Shown piece by piece: positions 1-8,600 of a DNA stretch of 57,105 nucleotides; position 1 is the first letter of the stretch, and each line of letters starts with the position of its first letter. The stretch comes from Oscillatoriales cyanobacterium (GTDB lineage: Bacteria; Cyanobacteriota; Cyanobacteriia; Cyanobacteriales; Microcoleaceae). A program made the translations under genes and the position numbers. Location: positions 1 through 57,105 of the forward strand of contig RDYN01000021.1 of NCBI GenBank assembly GCA_004293365.1, in the 5' to 3' direction. The notes beneath the pieces were generated by a model. That model saw only the letters and a program-made list of their open reading frames with translations. It did no database searches and was not told where the DNA came from.

Positions 1-98
1 CGGACTGAAGTCCGCACTACTAACCTTGTTCTTCCTGGTTCGTAGTGAGGACTTTAGTCCTTCTGATTGCGGACTGAAGTCCGCACTACTAACCTTGT
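1..98. repeat. Dispersed palindromic repeat (GGACT-NN-AGTCC family)
   Basis: Three copies in alternating orientation of a unit built on the palindromic core GGACTTTAGTCC or GGACTGAAGTCC, followed by a CACTAC/CTACGAACC tail. The same family recurs at about 9505-9665, 43693-44195, 45653-45825, 49095-49432 and 53574-53634. It is non-coding and probably folds into small hairpins in RNA. Confidence 0.85.
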
Positions 99-104
99 TT
101 ATGA

Positions 105-815
105 TTATTTATCGGTCATGTTTTGAGATTCAGGCGACAAAAATTTTTCTTCAGGAACAGCACGAGAATCATGAAACTGCTTCCATACTTCTAAACTTAA
201 AATGCAAGCAAGCAGCCACACAAAACCCGCAATATAACCAGCAATAACATCGGTAGGCCAGTGAACTCCGAGATAAAGCCGGCTCGAACCAATACCAGCA
301 ATTAATACAACTGTCAAGCCGTAAATCAACCAGCGCTGTCTCGGAAAGCGCGCACCCAAAAAATATCCTAGCAAACCGTAAACAACCATTGAAATCATTG
401 CGTGTCCGCTAGGAAAACTGTAAAACTTTACCTCAACCGCGCGCTCCCAAAGTTGAGGTCGATCGCGCGCAAACAGTTGTTTTAAGAGCATATTTAAACC
501 GATCGCCCCAGCGCCCGTAATTGCGATCGTTGTAGCTTCCGATCGATGTTGGCGCACCCACAACATAATACCCAAACTCACGCTCAGCATCAGCAGCAAA
601 TTGGGTTCCCCCAAAAATGTCAAGGCGAGCATGATGCGATCGCGCACCGGAGTGTGCAGGATCCTCAGATATAGTAAAATTGATTTATCGAAAGCGTAGG
701 TTTCCTTTTCCAAAACCTCATGGGCAATGGTGGCAAAGGCCCACATCGCCAAAGCAGCAACAGCCAGGCCACCAAGCCGAATTGTCGAAATTAGCGATCG
801 AATTTTAGAGAGCAT
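105..815 (-). CDS. PAP2-family membrane phosphatase
   Basis: A 236-residue integral membrane protein of the type 2 phosphatidic acid phosphatase superfamily. All three signature blocks are visible: K112-x6-R119-P120, the P135-S-G-H138 block, and S178-R179-x5-H185-x3-D189; H138 and H185 are the catalytic histidines expected for the family. About six hydrophobic segments fit the usual topology with the active site at the membrane face. The likely substrate is a lipid phosphate (phosphatidate, undecaprenyl diphosphate or similar), but the sequence does not say which. It starts with ATG next to an AT-rich leader and has no operon partner; the 3' end lies just inside the repeat cluster at the window start. 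Confidence 0.9.
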   Translation of the reverse strand: MLSKIRSLISTIRLGGLAVAALAMWAFATIAHEVLEKETYAFDKSILLYLRILHTPVRDRIMLALTFLGEPNLLLMLSVSLGIMLWVRQHRSEATTIAITGAGAIGLNMLLKQLFARDRPQLWERAVEVKFYSFPSGHAMISMVVYGLLGYFLGARFPRQRWLIYGLTVVLIAGIGSSRLYLGVHWPTDVIAGYIAGFVWLLACILSLEVWKQFHDSRAVPEEKFLSPESQNMTDK

Positions 816-916
816 TTTTTAATTAATTAACAATTAACAACGAAAAACAGGGAACAAAAAGTAAATATACCTAATTAAGCGTCAAATCCCGATCGCTAAA
901 AGGCTTGCTGTGTATC

Positions 917-956
917 TCTTCTTCCGACTTCCTTCTTCCTTCTTCCTTCTACTTAC
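917..956. repeat. Pyrimidine-rich CTTCCTT(CTTCCTT)n tract
   Basis: A short CTTCCTTCTT tract in the leader of the M23 peptidase gene. It is the complement of the GGAAGAAGGAAG low-complexity family that also occurs at 4123-4255, 16136-16305, 17085-17335 and 36025-36160. Confidence 0.6.
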
Positions 957-1070
957 AACAAATCTAGGAAACGAAAACGCCCGATCGATCGTCTAGATTC
1001 CTGAGCAACTGTATTTTGAATGATTAATTGATTTTTCACTACCCACCTCGGCTTTACATCCCACCGGCGA

Positions 1071-2150
1071 ATGATTTTACTATCAAAAAAACAGATTTTT
1101 GCAATTTTGTTGGCCTTGGGGTTGACAAATCTTTCTAGCTGTGCAAAAGATACCGGAGTAAGTGCGCCGATCGCCCAAGCCAACTCGATCGCCCAACGCC
1201 TCGTCTCCTCAGCAGTCGCCCAACAGCCCAACAGCCCCAAATTCGGTCAGCCGATCGCCTGTACCCTAGGAAAAGACTGTTTTGTCATGCACTACTTCGA
1301 TCGCGATCCAAGCCCCGCCGCCGTTGAATTCGGCTGCGGGCGGCAAACCTACGACGGGCACGACGGCATAGATTTTGCGATTCCCGACGCCAAAGCAATG
1401 GCGAAAGGAGTACCAGTTGTCGCTTCGGCTGCGGGCAAAGTTTTGCGAGTGCGAGATGGTGTAGTCGATCGGCGCTTGCAAAACCAGACAGACAAAACCA
1501 GCGTCGCAGGTACAGAATGTGGCAACGGCATGGTAATCGATCACGGCGCCGGCTGGGAAGCCCAATATTGCCACCTCCGGCAAAACAGCGTGGTTGTCAA
1601 ACCGGGAATGCAGGTACAAAAAGGCACTGTTTTGGGCATGGTAGGAAACTCCGGCGAGGCATCTTTCCCCCACGTACACGTCACTTTTCGCTATCAAGGT
1701 AAGCCCGTAGATCCGTTTGTTGGCCCCGATGCCAAAATAGGCTGCAACACCGCCCGCAATCCAATTTGGGACAAGCCGATCGACTATGTTCCCACCGGTT
1801 TAATTCGCGCCGGTTTTGCCCCCAAGCAGCCGGATGAGAACACTGTCTGGGCGGGACAATTTTCTGAGACTGCACTACCTGTAAATAGCCCGGTTTTACT
1901 GTTTTGGGTGCAGAGTTACGGAGTCCTTAAGGGCGATCGCGAACAATACAAAATATTTGCACCCGATGGCAAAACTATCGTCAACGACAGCAAGGAAATT
2001 CCCGCCCCCAGCCGCACTTGGTTGCCTTATGCCGGCAAAAGAAACAGCACAAATTCTCCCCTCACTCCCGGAGTGTGGCGCGCCGAATACCGGCTGACGC
2101 GGGGCGATCGGGTTTTAGCAGAAGTCAAGCGAGAAGTTGAATTGCGTTAG
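1071..2150 (+). CDS. M23-family (LytM-type) peptidase, predicted lipoprotein
   Basis: A 359-residue zinc metallopeptidase predicted to act on cell-wall cross-links outside the cytoplasmic membrane. The N-terminus is a lipoprotein signal: basic start, hydrophobic stretch and an LSSC lipobox with C24 as the acylated cysteine. The peptidase core shows H97-x3-D101, H168 and the H201-x-H203 motif of the M23 family, so the zinc ligands and catalytic histidine appear intact. Residues 230-359 form a C-terminal domain I do not recognise, with beta-rich character. It is monocistronic, read away from the PAP2 gene. It could be a non-hydrolytic LytM activator, but the complete metal site argues for an active enzyme. 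Confidence 0.88.
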   Translation: MILLSKKQIFAILLALGLTNLSSCAKDTGVSAPIAQANSIAQRLVSSAVAQQPNSPKFGQPIACTLGKDCFVMHYFDRDPSPAAVEFGCGRQTYDGHDGIDFAIPDAKAMAKGVPVVASAAGKVLRVRDGVVDRRLQNQTDKTSVAGTECGNGMVIDHGAGWEAQYCHLRQNSVVVKPGMQVQKGTVLGMVGNSGEASFPHVHVTFRYQGKPVDPFVGPDAKIGCNTARNPIWDKPIDYVPTGLIRAGFAPKQPDENTVWAGQFSETALPVNSPVLLFWVQSYGVLKGDREQYKIFAPDGKTIVNDSKEIPAPSRTWLPYAGKRNSTNSPLTPGVWRAEYRLTRGDRVLAEVKREVELR

Positions 2151-2204
2151 CGGCTAAGTTATACAATAGACAAGGTTACATAAATCTTTGCTAGATTGAG
2201 CTAC

Positions 2205-2243
2205 CGCAGATTTAAGGCAGATTAACACAGATTAACGCAGATG
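2205..2243. repeat. CGCAGATTAA-type tandem motif
   Basis: An imperfect tandem of CGCAGATTTAAGGCAGATT-like units. It resembles the degenerate ACCGCAGATNAACGCAGAT intergenic repeats common in filamentous cyanobacteria. No gene is seen between 2151 and 2343. Confidence 0.4.
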
Positions 2244-2343
2244 CTTTTCCTGATTGGAAAGCGACGAGACATTTAAGTGAGTCCTGGTTAATTTAAATTT
2301 TTGTGGGCGTTGCTTCTAGCCCGCCCCTAAAAGTCAAAACTCA

Positions 2344-2961
2344 ATGCACAACACCTTAACAATGTCATACAGTCAATTCACCAACCTAGAAATGATTGAA
2401 ACCAACTTTGGCATCACCATTGCCGACCAAGTTGGTATTTTTGCCAATTTACCCAAATCCGAGTATAGCGACCTTCTCAGTCAAACCCTGCAAGAAAATA
2501 TTTCTTTAGCTTTAGCAATTAATACCGAAAAAAGTCGATCTGAATTAATAGTTACACCTATTTTAGTGGAACTTAGAAAGCAGTTTAATTCTCAAATTAG
2601 CTTTTTCTCAGGAAAAGAGTTTAATGTAGATTTAGAAAAAGGATTGACGGGTTTTTGTGATTTTCTAATTAGTCGTTCTCCAGAACAACTTTTAATTAAA
2701 GCCCCGGTTGTCGCCTTAGTAGAAGCTAAAAATGATAATATCCAAGCTGGATTGCCACAATGTATGGCAGAAATGATTGCAGCTCAAATTTTTAATGAAA
2801 GACGAAACAATAATATTTCCGAAATATATGGAGTGGTCACAACCGGAACCAACTGGAAATTTTTACGACTTAGCAATCAAATTATGGAAGTCGATTTAAA
2901 TGATTATTTTATTGATAATATTAGTCAAATTATTGGCATATTAAAATATTTGATAAGATAA
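2344..2961 (+). CDS. Conserved protein with PD-(D/E)XK-like nuclease motif
   Basis: A 205-residue cytoplasmic protein I cannot name. The arrangement E68, D106 (in GFCDFLIS) and E127-A-K129 (in ALVEAKNDN), on predicted beta strands, matches the PD-(D/E)XK nuclease fold, and a following Q139 in a helix fits RecB-like variants. It may be a diverged restriction-type or transposase-accessory nuclease, or a catalytically idle relative. M7 (2362) is an alternative start; neither start has a clear ribosome binding site. It is more AT-rich than the neighbouring genes. The stop codon touches the left end of an inverted-repeat element, so the C-terminus may have been altered by insertion. Confidence 0.65.
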   Translation: MHNTLTMSYSQFTNLEMIETNFGITIADQVGIFANLPKSEYSDLLSQTLQENISLALAINTEKSRSELIVTPILVELRKQFNSQISFFSGKEFNVDLEKGLTGFCDFLISRSPEQLLIKAPVVALVEAKNDNIQAGLPQCMAEMIAAQIFNERRNNNISEIYGVVTTGTNWKFLRLSNQIMEVDLNDYFIDNISQIIGILKYLIR

Positions 2962-3105
2962 GACGGCGAAGGTCATTCGCGACTACACAAATGAAGTCCG
3001 CCGGACGCCAACTCAAGAAGATCGCGTAATTTTAATCGTCCGGTTTTCAACCCGCTATACAAGCGGGTTTTGTTTGTACAGACGCGAAGGACCTTCGCCG
3101 TGTCT
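2961..3105. mobile_element. MITE-like element with roughly 30-bp imperfect terminal inverted repeats
   Basis: The left end AGACGGCGAAGGTCATTCGC and the reverse complement of the right end (AGACACGGCGAAGGTCCTTC) match with a 2-base indel and a few changes, and the similarity continues inward towards an ACAAA run. There is no coding capacity. The last base of the upstream TAA stop lies in the element. No target duplication could be seen. A terminator-like hairpin sits inside it. Confidence 0.6.
3049..3075. terminator. Hairpin terminator inside the MITE-like element
   Basis: Stem AACCCGC / GCGGGTT with a 7-base loop, followed by TTGTTTG. It would serve the PD-(D/E)XK-like gene upstream on the plus strand. 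Confidence 0.55.
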
Positions 3106-3146
3106 TTTTCTTCAACCGCGGTGTCTTCTTCAGATTTTCACAATGA

Positions 3147-3380
3147 TTAGGGCAAATTTTCCCAAGCTTGAGCCACAATCTCACTCAGCCAGCGCCTTTG
3201 AGCCAAATCGAGCAGATTGTCGTCGGCGAGTACCTCAGCCTTTAACTCATCCAAAGACTGCGATCGCGATCGGGCTATTTGAATCACACCCGCGATCGCA
3301 GATGCCACCAATTCTTCATTCAGCGGCTGCTGTCGCAAAGCAATCATTTCTTGAGGATTCGTAGGAATGGGATAATTCAT
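3147..3380 (-). CDS. Small conserved hypothetical protein
   Basis: A 77-residue predicted all-helical protein starting MNYPIPTNPQEM; I do not recognise the family. I chose the ATG at 3380 because the longer reading from 3434 adds 18 residues with no protein-like character. Composition is acidic and leucine/alanine-rich with no membrane segment. It is read convergently towards the nuclease-like gene and alone. The coding sequence contains GCGATCGC sites and normal codon use for the region, supporting a resident gene. Confidence 0.55.
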   Translation of the reverse strand: MNYPIPTNPQEMIALRQQPLNEELVASAIAGVIQIARSRSQSLDELKAEVLADDNLLDLAQRRWLSEIVAQAWENLP

Positions 3381-3560
3381 GAGATTGCATACCGAAGAAA
3401 GTAGATATTCAGCCACTGCGGGGCTTCCAGCCAATTAGCTAAAAGTCTGAGAACAATGTAAACTTATTTAAAACTAAATAAGTATTTGGGAGTATAGCTT
3501 ACTTTGCTCCCTTGTCAACTCCCCCATCTTTATGAATTTATTGAGAATTGAGACCGTAAA

Positions 3561-5765
3561 ATGCAAGAAATTCTTTATTTAGAAGTCCCGACACCGGATA
3601 CAGCAGCCGTCTGCACTTGGTTGCAACAGGAATTCGATCCCGGAATCGGAGAAAAAATTATTACTCCTGACGGTTTTCGCCTGCTTTCCAACGTAACAGC
3701 AGCCGAATTGGTCAAATCTGGATCTCAAAATGCTAATCTAAAACCGACATTCGCTGATACTAAGTCAGAAAATCATAATTCGCGATCGACAGAACTTTCC
3801 ACCTTTGTCTGGTCAGTCCAGCGCACAACTTATTTAAAAGTCTTTCGTCTAGAAGACGCGCCCGCTGGAGAAAGAAAGTTCCTGGAAACTCTGAATCAGG
3901 CTGTCAGAAACAAGTTTCCAGAACGATACCCGGAACCCCCCCTCATAGACCTCTCCAAACAGTCAATTTTTGACGCTCTTGCCCCCTATTACCCCCTCAC
4001 CGTCAAATACTTCCAAAAAATGCCCAAAGGCGAATACGACCTTCAGCGCGTCTACTGGTGGGAGCAGCGCTGGCGCGAAGGCACTCGCAATCCTCAAAAG
4101 CCAAAGCAAGTAGTGTTCTTGAAGGAAGAAGGAAGAGGGAAGAAGGAAGAAGGAAGAGGGGAGAGGGAAGAAGGTTCGGCAACGGATCATGTAACGGATG
4201 TAGCGGATGTAACGGATGTTAAGGAGAAGAAAGAAGGTACAGTTTCGGTGTCGGATGTTGGCGATAGTGTTTACGACTTGATTTATATTGGCGGGGCTTT
4301 GGGGGTAATTCACGCCGCGGTTATGGCGAGATTGGGCTACCGAGTGCTGCTGCTGGAAAGAATGCCTTTCGGGCGGATGAATCGTGAGTGGAATATTTCG
4401 CGGGATGAAATTCAAAGCTTAATTGATTTGGGTTTGTTTACTGCTGCGGAAATCGAAACTTTGATTGCTAGAGAATACAAAGATGGCTACAACAAGTTTT
4501 TTGATGCTAACAATCCAACCGTTGCTCGCTCCCCAATTCTGCACACGCCAAAGGTGCTGAATATAGCTTTAGATGGCGAGAAATTGCTGTATTTGGCGGG
4601 AGTTAAGCTAACAGAAGCTGGCGGGGAAATTTGGGATGAAACTGAGTTTATCAGAGCCGATGTTGAAGCGAAAAAAGTAGTGGTTCAAGCCAGCCACTTG
4701 CCCACAAAAGCCGATCGCACAACCTCCGCCAGACTGCTCGTGGATGCCATGGGTTCAGCCTCTCCCATCGCTTGGCAATTGAACGGAGGACGGGCGTTTG
4801 ACAGCGTTTGTCCCACCGTCGGAGCTGTCATTGACGGAGGATTTGAGCCTGGGGTTTGGGATTCTGAGTACGGGGATGTCCTCTACAGTCACGGCGATAT
4901 CTCCCGGGGGCGCCAGCTTATTTGGGAACTGTTTCCCGCTGCTGGTGGAGAACTCACAGTTTATCTTTTTCACTACCACCAAGTACATCCCGAAAATCCC
5001 GGTTCTTTGCTGGAACTGTACGAGGACTTTTTCGCTATTTTGCCTGAGTACCGCCGCTGCGATCCCGACAAATTGGTGTGGAAAAAGCCGACTTTTGGTT
5101 ATATTCCGGGGCATTTTAGCAGCAACAGCAGCGATCGCGCCGTGGCAGTCGATCGCCTAATTGCGATCGGCGACGCAGCATCCCTGCAATCTCCCTTAGT
5201 ATTCACCGGTTTCGGCTCCCTCGTCCGCAATCTTTTCCGTTTAACTGACCTTTTGGATACAGCATTAAAACACGATTTATTAAGTGCCAATCACTTAAAC
5301 CAAATTCGCGCTTACCAGAGCAACGTGTCAGTAACTTGGCTGTTTTCTAAAGGGATGATGGTTCCCACCGGCCGCAGTTTGCCGCCCCAAAGAATTAATT
5401 CAATTCTCAATACATTTTTCGGTATTTTGGCAGAACAAGAACTCACTGTAGCAGAAACTTTTATCAAAGATAGAGTCGATTGGCTAACTTTCAATAGATT
5501 GGCGATTGAAGCCGCCGGAAAAAATCCTTCTCTCCTGCTGTGGATTTTAGATTTTGTCACCTTGGGCGATGTTTGGCGCTGGTTGGGTAGTTACTTGACT
5601 TTTACTCTACTGGCTTTAGCTAGTTGGCTGTTTGGATGGCTGCCCAGCTTCGCCCGCAAGGTACAGCCTTGGTTGGAGCCCCGATATCCGGGTGTTTGGC
5701 TGTGGCTGTTGGCTACCAGCTATGCTCTCACCTACGGCATGGGAAAGGGGAAAAAAGAGTTTTGA
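3561..5765 (+). CDS. cruA: CruA-type lycopene cyclase (FAD-dependent), carrying an in-frame repeat insertion
   Basis: A 734-residue flavoprotein of the CruA/CruP family, which cyclises lycopene ends in cyanobacterial and green sulfur bacterial carotenoid synthesis. Residues about 238-267 form a Rossmann FAD site (YDLIYIGGALGVIHA, then LLLER), followed by FGRMNREWNISR; near the C-terminus lies a GDAASLQSPLVFTGFGS flavin motif and two hydrophobic segments that suggest membrane contact. Length and the long N-terminal region favour CruA over the shorter CruP; this choice is an inference. Residues about 188-233 are low-complexity (KEEGRGKKEEGRGEREEG, then VTDVADVTDV) and derive from the same GGAAGAAGG/GTAACGGAT repeat seen between genes elsewhere. 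The reading frame stays open through it, just before the FAD fold. Confidence 0.8.
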   Translation: MQEILYLEVPTPDTAAVCTWLQQEFDPGIGEKIITPDGFRLLSNVTAAELVKSGSQNANLKPTFADTKSENHNSRSTELSTFVWSVQRTTYLKVFRLEDAPAGERKFLETLNQAVRNKFPERYPEPPLIDLSKQSIFDALAPYYPLTVKYFQKMPKGEYDLQRVYWWEQRWREGTRNPQKPKQVVFLKEEGRGKKEEGRGEREEGSATDHVTDVADVTDVKEKKEGTVSVSDVGDSVYDLIYIGGALGVIHAAVMARLGYRVLLLERMPFGRMNREWNISRDEIQSLIDLGLFTAAEIETLIAREYKDGYNKFFDANNPTVARSPILHTPKVLNIALDGEKLLYLAGVKLTEAGGEIWDETEFIRADVEAKKVVVQASHLPTKADRTTSARLLVDAMGSASPIAWQLNGGRAFDSVCPTVGAVIDGGFEPGVWDSEYGDVLYSHGDISRGRQLIWELFPAAGGELTVYLFHYHQVHPENPGSLLELYEDFFAILPEYRRCDPDKLVWKKPTFGYIPGHFSSNSSDRAVAVDRLIAIGDAASLQSPLVFTGFGSLVRNLFRLTDLLDTALKHDLLSANHLNQIRAYQSNVSVTWLFSKGMMVPTGRSLPPQRINSILNTFFGILAEQELTVAETFIKDRVDWLTFNRLAIEAAGKNPSLLLWILDFVTLGDVWRWLGSYLTFTLLALASWLFGWLPSFARKVQPWLEPRYPGVWLWLLATSYALTYGMGKGKKEF
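4123..4256 (+). repeat. GGAAGAAGG / GTAACGGAT repeat inserted in frame within cruA
   Basis: A purine-rich GGAAGAGGGAAGAAGG block is followed by 9-mers of the GTAACGGAT type. The length keeps the frame. The encoded peptide is charged (K, E, R, G), then VTD repeats. The same pair of blocks in the same order lies at 17085-17240, and a related pair in another gene at 36025-36160. Confidence 0.85.
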
Positions 5766-6054
5766 GTTGATAGCTGAGTGCCGTCTCGATCGCCTTGAAC
5801 ACGGGAGGATCTCGCTGACGTTGAACACGCGAGCGAGACGCTCGCACTGCACTCAAAATAATATTTTTCCGGTCAAAACGCAAACGACGATCGGTATTTT
5901 TGGTAATTGGTAAATTTGAGCAATTACCAATTACCATAAAGAATTGGTTTAAAGCCGGAACCCCGATCGGGAGAAATTAAAAGAAGACGATTCATTACTC
6001 CAATCCTCGGACTTATGATTGTCAACGGTCAACGGTCAACGGTCAACGGTCAAC
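5766..6054. repeat. Intergenic repeats, including a GGTCAAC heptamer array
   Basis: The gap between cruA and the coiled-coil gene holds GCGAGACGCTCGC palindromes near 5830, an AATTACCAATTACCAT tract near 5920, and at 6021-6054 about five copies of GGTCAAC. The heptamer array ends exactly at the stop codon of the minus-strand gene, so that gene's 3' end borders the array. No gene is seen. Confidence 0.8.
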
Positions 6055-7386
6055 CTATCGAAAACTCGGCAATTCAATTTCAGCTAGCGATCGGCGTTTT
6101 TTAGAAGCCCGCAGCGGATTGGAAATCAAGCTCAGCCAGTCTGGTTGTCCGACTGCTGTCGGTTTGACCGGGATCGATCGCACTTCCTGAAGGCCAAAGG
6201 TTTCAACAGAATTCAAAATTTGAACAGCCCTGCCCAATTCTGGGCTGCCTAATTTGGCCGCAGCAGTTTCTGGTTCAGGTTCAGCCACCGGCAGTTGAGG
6301 TTCCGCAACCGCAACGGGCGACTCGGTTTCTGGCTCAAACGGCTGGTCGGTTTCGCTCGGATGCAATTGAATTCCGGATGCTTGGGCTAATTTGTTAAGT
6401 TCCATATTTGCGATCGATTCAGGGTCGATCGCATATTCAGTCAGCGCTGCCTCTAGATGCTCTTCGGGATCTGACCAAGCTTCGACAGGAGAAGCGTTGA
6501 AGGCTGGTGGCACCCGACTATGAGAGCTTCTTACCGCTGCGAGCAAGGATTCTAATTGCTTGTGGGCGCTCTCCTCCGCATCATGAGGCGGCTCAATAAT
6601 TGGAGATTTCTGTGGCCTTTCCAGACTTTTTTCCAAAGCCGCTTTGAATTGCAGGGTGTGGCGCTGCTGGCGGTGCAAGCGCGATCGCAATTCCCTGCAA
6701 ACATTTTCTGTAGCTACTAGCTGGTGAAACTGTTCGTTGTAGCGCTGCACAGTAGACGCACATTCTCGCTCAACAACCGCTAACCTGGTTTGGCTGGTGG
6801 CTAACTGACTGCTTAAACTCTCCACTAAAATTTCTTGATTTTGCAGAGTTTGATGGGAAACTTCCACTTTCCCAAACAGCCGCGTCAATTGTTCTTGAGT
6901 GTTTTCTAGTTCAGCAGTCCGCTGTTCTAGCAAAACTTCGCGATTCTCCAAGTTTTTATGGGACTCTTCAAGAGCCGTCTCTAGCTGAGCGATGCGCTGC
7001 AAAAGGTCGCGGTTGCATTCGTGCAGCGCTTGCATGAGGGTGACTGGGGTCGATCCTTTGCTCTGACGCTGTTCGGCATTGCCGAGCAGATTTTTGAGAT
7101 TGTCTGAAATCGCGGGCGATCCCGCATATGGCGGCTGTGTCTGAGATGGCAAATTGTTCGCCGAGGGTGTTGTGGGAATTGCATCTACGCTGATCGCGTT
7201 GGGAAAATCTACTGTTTGCCAGTCTTCTTCTGGCTGTTGGGGCACCCTTGCGGGAGTATCTATCGGATGGGGGGCGATCGGCTCAAAACCCCCAGCAGCA
7301 GCAAAATTTGACTGCAATCGTTCGTTGTCGGATTGAACAGCAGGGTGCGGTTGGTGCTGACTGGCTCGAAGATCAGCTTCTGACAT
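6055..7386 (-). CDS. Coiled-coil protein of unknown function
   Basis: A protein of 443 residues if it starts at 7386 (MSEADL); an ATG at 7401 adds five residues. The N-terminal 120 residues are proline/glutamine-rich and probably disordered. The middle (about 125-265) has heptad leucines and many E, Q and R residues, a strong coiled-coil signature. The C-terminal part is acidic and proline-rich, then ends in a basic tail rich in K and R. There is no signal peptide, membrane segment or enzyme motif. It could be a scaffold or cytoskeleton-like protein, but nothing ties it to a process. It is monocistronic. Confidence 0.75.
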   Translation of the reverse strand: MSEADLRASQHQPHPAVQSDNERLQSNFAAAGGFEPIAPHPIDTPARVPQQPEEDWQTVDFPNAISVDAIPTTPSANNLPSQTQPPYAGSPAISDNLKNLLGNAEQRQSKGSTPVTLMQALHECNRDLLQRIAQLETALEESHKNLENREVLLEQRTAELENTQEQLTRLFGKVEVSHQTLQNQEILVESLSSQLATSQTRLAVVERECASTVQRYNEQFHQLVATENVCRELRSRLHRQQRHTLQFKAALEKSLERPQKSPIIEPPHDAEESAHKQLESLLAAVRSSHSRVPPAFNASPVEAWSDPEEHLEAALTEYAIDPESIANMELNKLAQASGIQLHPSETDQPFEPETESPVAVAEPQLPVAEPEPETAAAKLGSPELGRAVQILNSVETFGLQEVRSIPVKPTAVGQPDWLSLISNPLRASKKRRSLAEIELPSFR

Positions 7387-7448
7387 GGCTTTTTGTCCCA
7401 ATAGTCACAGAGTCTCAGATACAGTCTATCCTTATATATTCTCTATAA

Positions 7449-7620
7449 GGAAGTCATTGGTCATTGGGCATGGGGCATGGGGCATGGGGCATTGGTCATT
7501 GGGCAGAGAGGGCATGGGGCATTGGGCGTTGGCCAAACAGGGCGGAGCGAAGCGGAGGGATGGGGCATTGGTCAGGAGTCACAAGCAAAATTCTCCGACT
7601 CGGACACTCGGACATTCGGA
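7449..7620. repeat. GGGCATGGGGCATTGG tandem repeat block
   Basis: Repeated TTGGGCATGGGGCAT units, then GGACACTCGGACATTCGGACATT units. The first family recurs at about 35350-35412 and near 40405. Non-coding. Confidence 0.75.
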
Positions 7621-7636
7621 CATTGCGCGCGATCGG

Positions 7637-8287
7637 CTAAACTTTAACAACTGCAAAATGTTTGTCAACAATTGCTGGAACTTCCGCAGGTTTGATGCGA
7701 CTGTAGCGAGTTTTGTCCGGCATCACAACTATATTTGGCCCTGCTTTGCACTGTTTGAGACATCCGGTGCCCTGAACAGTCACTTGCTCTTCTAAACCCC
7801 TCGCATTCAAAGCCTTTTCTAAAGCTTTACAGACTGCTGCGCCGCCCCGCTTCTGGCAGTCAGATTTTTGACATACTAATATTTTGGTTTGAGTTTTTGC
7901 CCTAGCTTTGACAGTCTGAACTGCTGTGGGACTGGTGACTTCGGTTTTGCCGATCGCGCTATCCTCTATCAATACCCCAGCAGGTACACTGGTAGAGTCG
8001 ATTTGTTCGGGCGATCGAGCCAGAGTCAGACTGCGAGCTTTAAGTTTTATTTTACCGTTTTTCAAATTAAGTTCTTTCTCACCTGCCACTTTTACTCTCA
8101 ACCCAGGAGTCAAAACAGGCGCTAAAAACGATCGTAATTCCTTGGCAAGTTTAACCAGATATTCTATTTTGCGATCGGTGCCAATCCGCAAATATTTAAG
8201 TTTATAACCATCTTCAATAATCAGGCTGAGGATTTCGCCTTCTAAACTGAATTCCGAAAGTTGCTTACCAGACTGATACATTGTCAT
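7637..8287 (-). CDS. [2Fe-2S] thioredoxin-like ferredoxin domain protein
   Basis: A 216-residue cytoplasmic protein. The C-terminal 85 residues form a thioredoxin-fold [2Fe-2S] ferredoxin domain, with cysteines C139, C144, C176 and C180 in the C-x4-C ... C-x3-C pattern. The N-terminal 100 residues are a beta-rich domain (GEILSLIIEDGYKLKYLRI and following) typical of cyanobacterial homologues, joined by a variable linker. An electron-transfer or regulatory redox role is likely; the partner is unknown. The ATG at 8281 is an equally good start. Downstream is repeat DNA; the Asr1405/Asl0597-family gene on the same strand lies upstream, separated by TCCGTTACA repeats. Confidence 0.8.
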   Translation of the reverse strand: MTMYQSGKQLSEFSLEGEILSLIIEDGYKLKYLRIGTDRKIEYLVKLAKELRSFLAPVLTPGLRVKVAGEKELNLKNGKIKLKARSLTLARSPEQIDSTSVPAGVLIEDSAIGKTEVTSPTAVQTVKARAKTQTKILVCQKSDCQKRGGAAVCKALEKALNARGLEEQVTVQGTGCLKQCKAGPNIVVMPDKTRYSRIKPAEVPAIVDKHFAVVKV

Positions 8288-8289
8288 AA

Positions 8290-8345
8290 CTCCTTTACAT
8301 CCGTTACATCCGTTACATCCGTTACCCCATCCGTTGCCGAACTTC
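8290..8345. repeat. CATCCGTTA 9-mer array (complement of GTAACGGAT)
   Basis: Four CATCCGTTAC-type units followed by GTTGCCGAACTTCCTTC. This is the reverse complement of the GAAGGAAGTTCGGCAACGGAT order seen at 17090-17110, so the block is an oriented composite repeat rather than random low complexity. Confidence 0.75.
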
Positions 8346-8354
8346 CTTCAGGCT

Positions 8355-8600
8355 TTACCCGATTTGCCAGCAGCACTCCAGCAACTGCACCAATTCGCGC
8401 CGAGGGGCACTAACTTGTCTCAACACGCTTCGGAGCTGAGCAGCTTGTCTGACAGTATTGACTTTTGCCCGCAAAGGTTGATCGACCGCACACCAGCAGG
8501 GAATTTCGAGTTCTTGCAAGCGTTTGTAAACTTGCCACCTGTCTAGCCAACTAACTTGCACAATCTCACAAACTTCTAATTCTGGATCTGCTGGATTCAT
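8355..8600 (-). CDS. Asr1405/Asl0597-family protein
   Basis: An 81-residue small soluble protein. The segments WLDRWQVYKRLQELEIPCWC and ADQPLR, and the tryptophan-cysteine-rich ending LLECCWQIG, match the cyanobacterium-specific Asr1405/Asl0597 family as I know it. No biochemical function is established. Three cysteines (in IPCWC and ECCW) are conserved-looking and could bind metal or be redox-active; that is speculation. It lies upstream of the [2Fe-2S] protein gene on the same strand, with a repeat block between, so co-transcription is possible. Confidence 0.75.
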   Translation of the reverse strand: MNPADPELEVCEIVQVSWLDRWQVYKRLQELEIPCWCAVDQPLRAKVNTVRQAAQLRSVLRQVSAPRRELVQLLECCWQIG

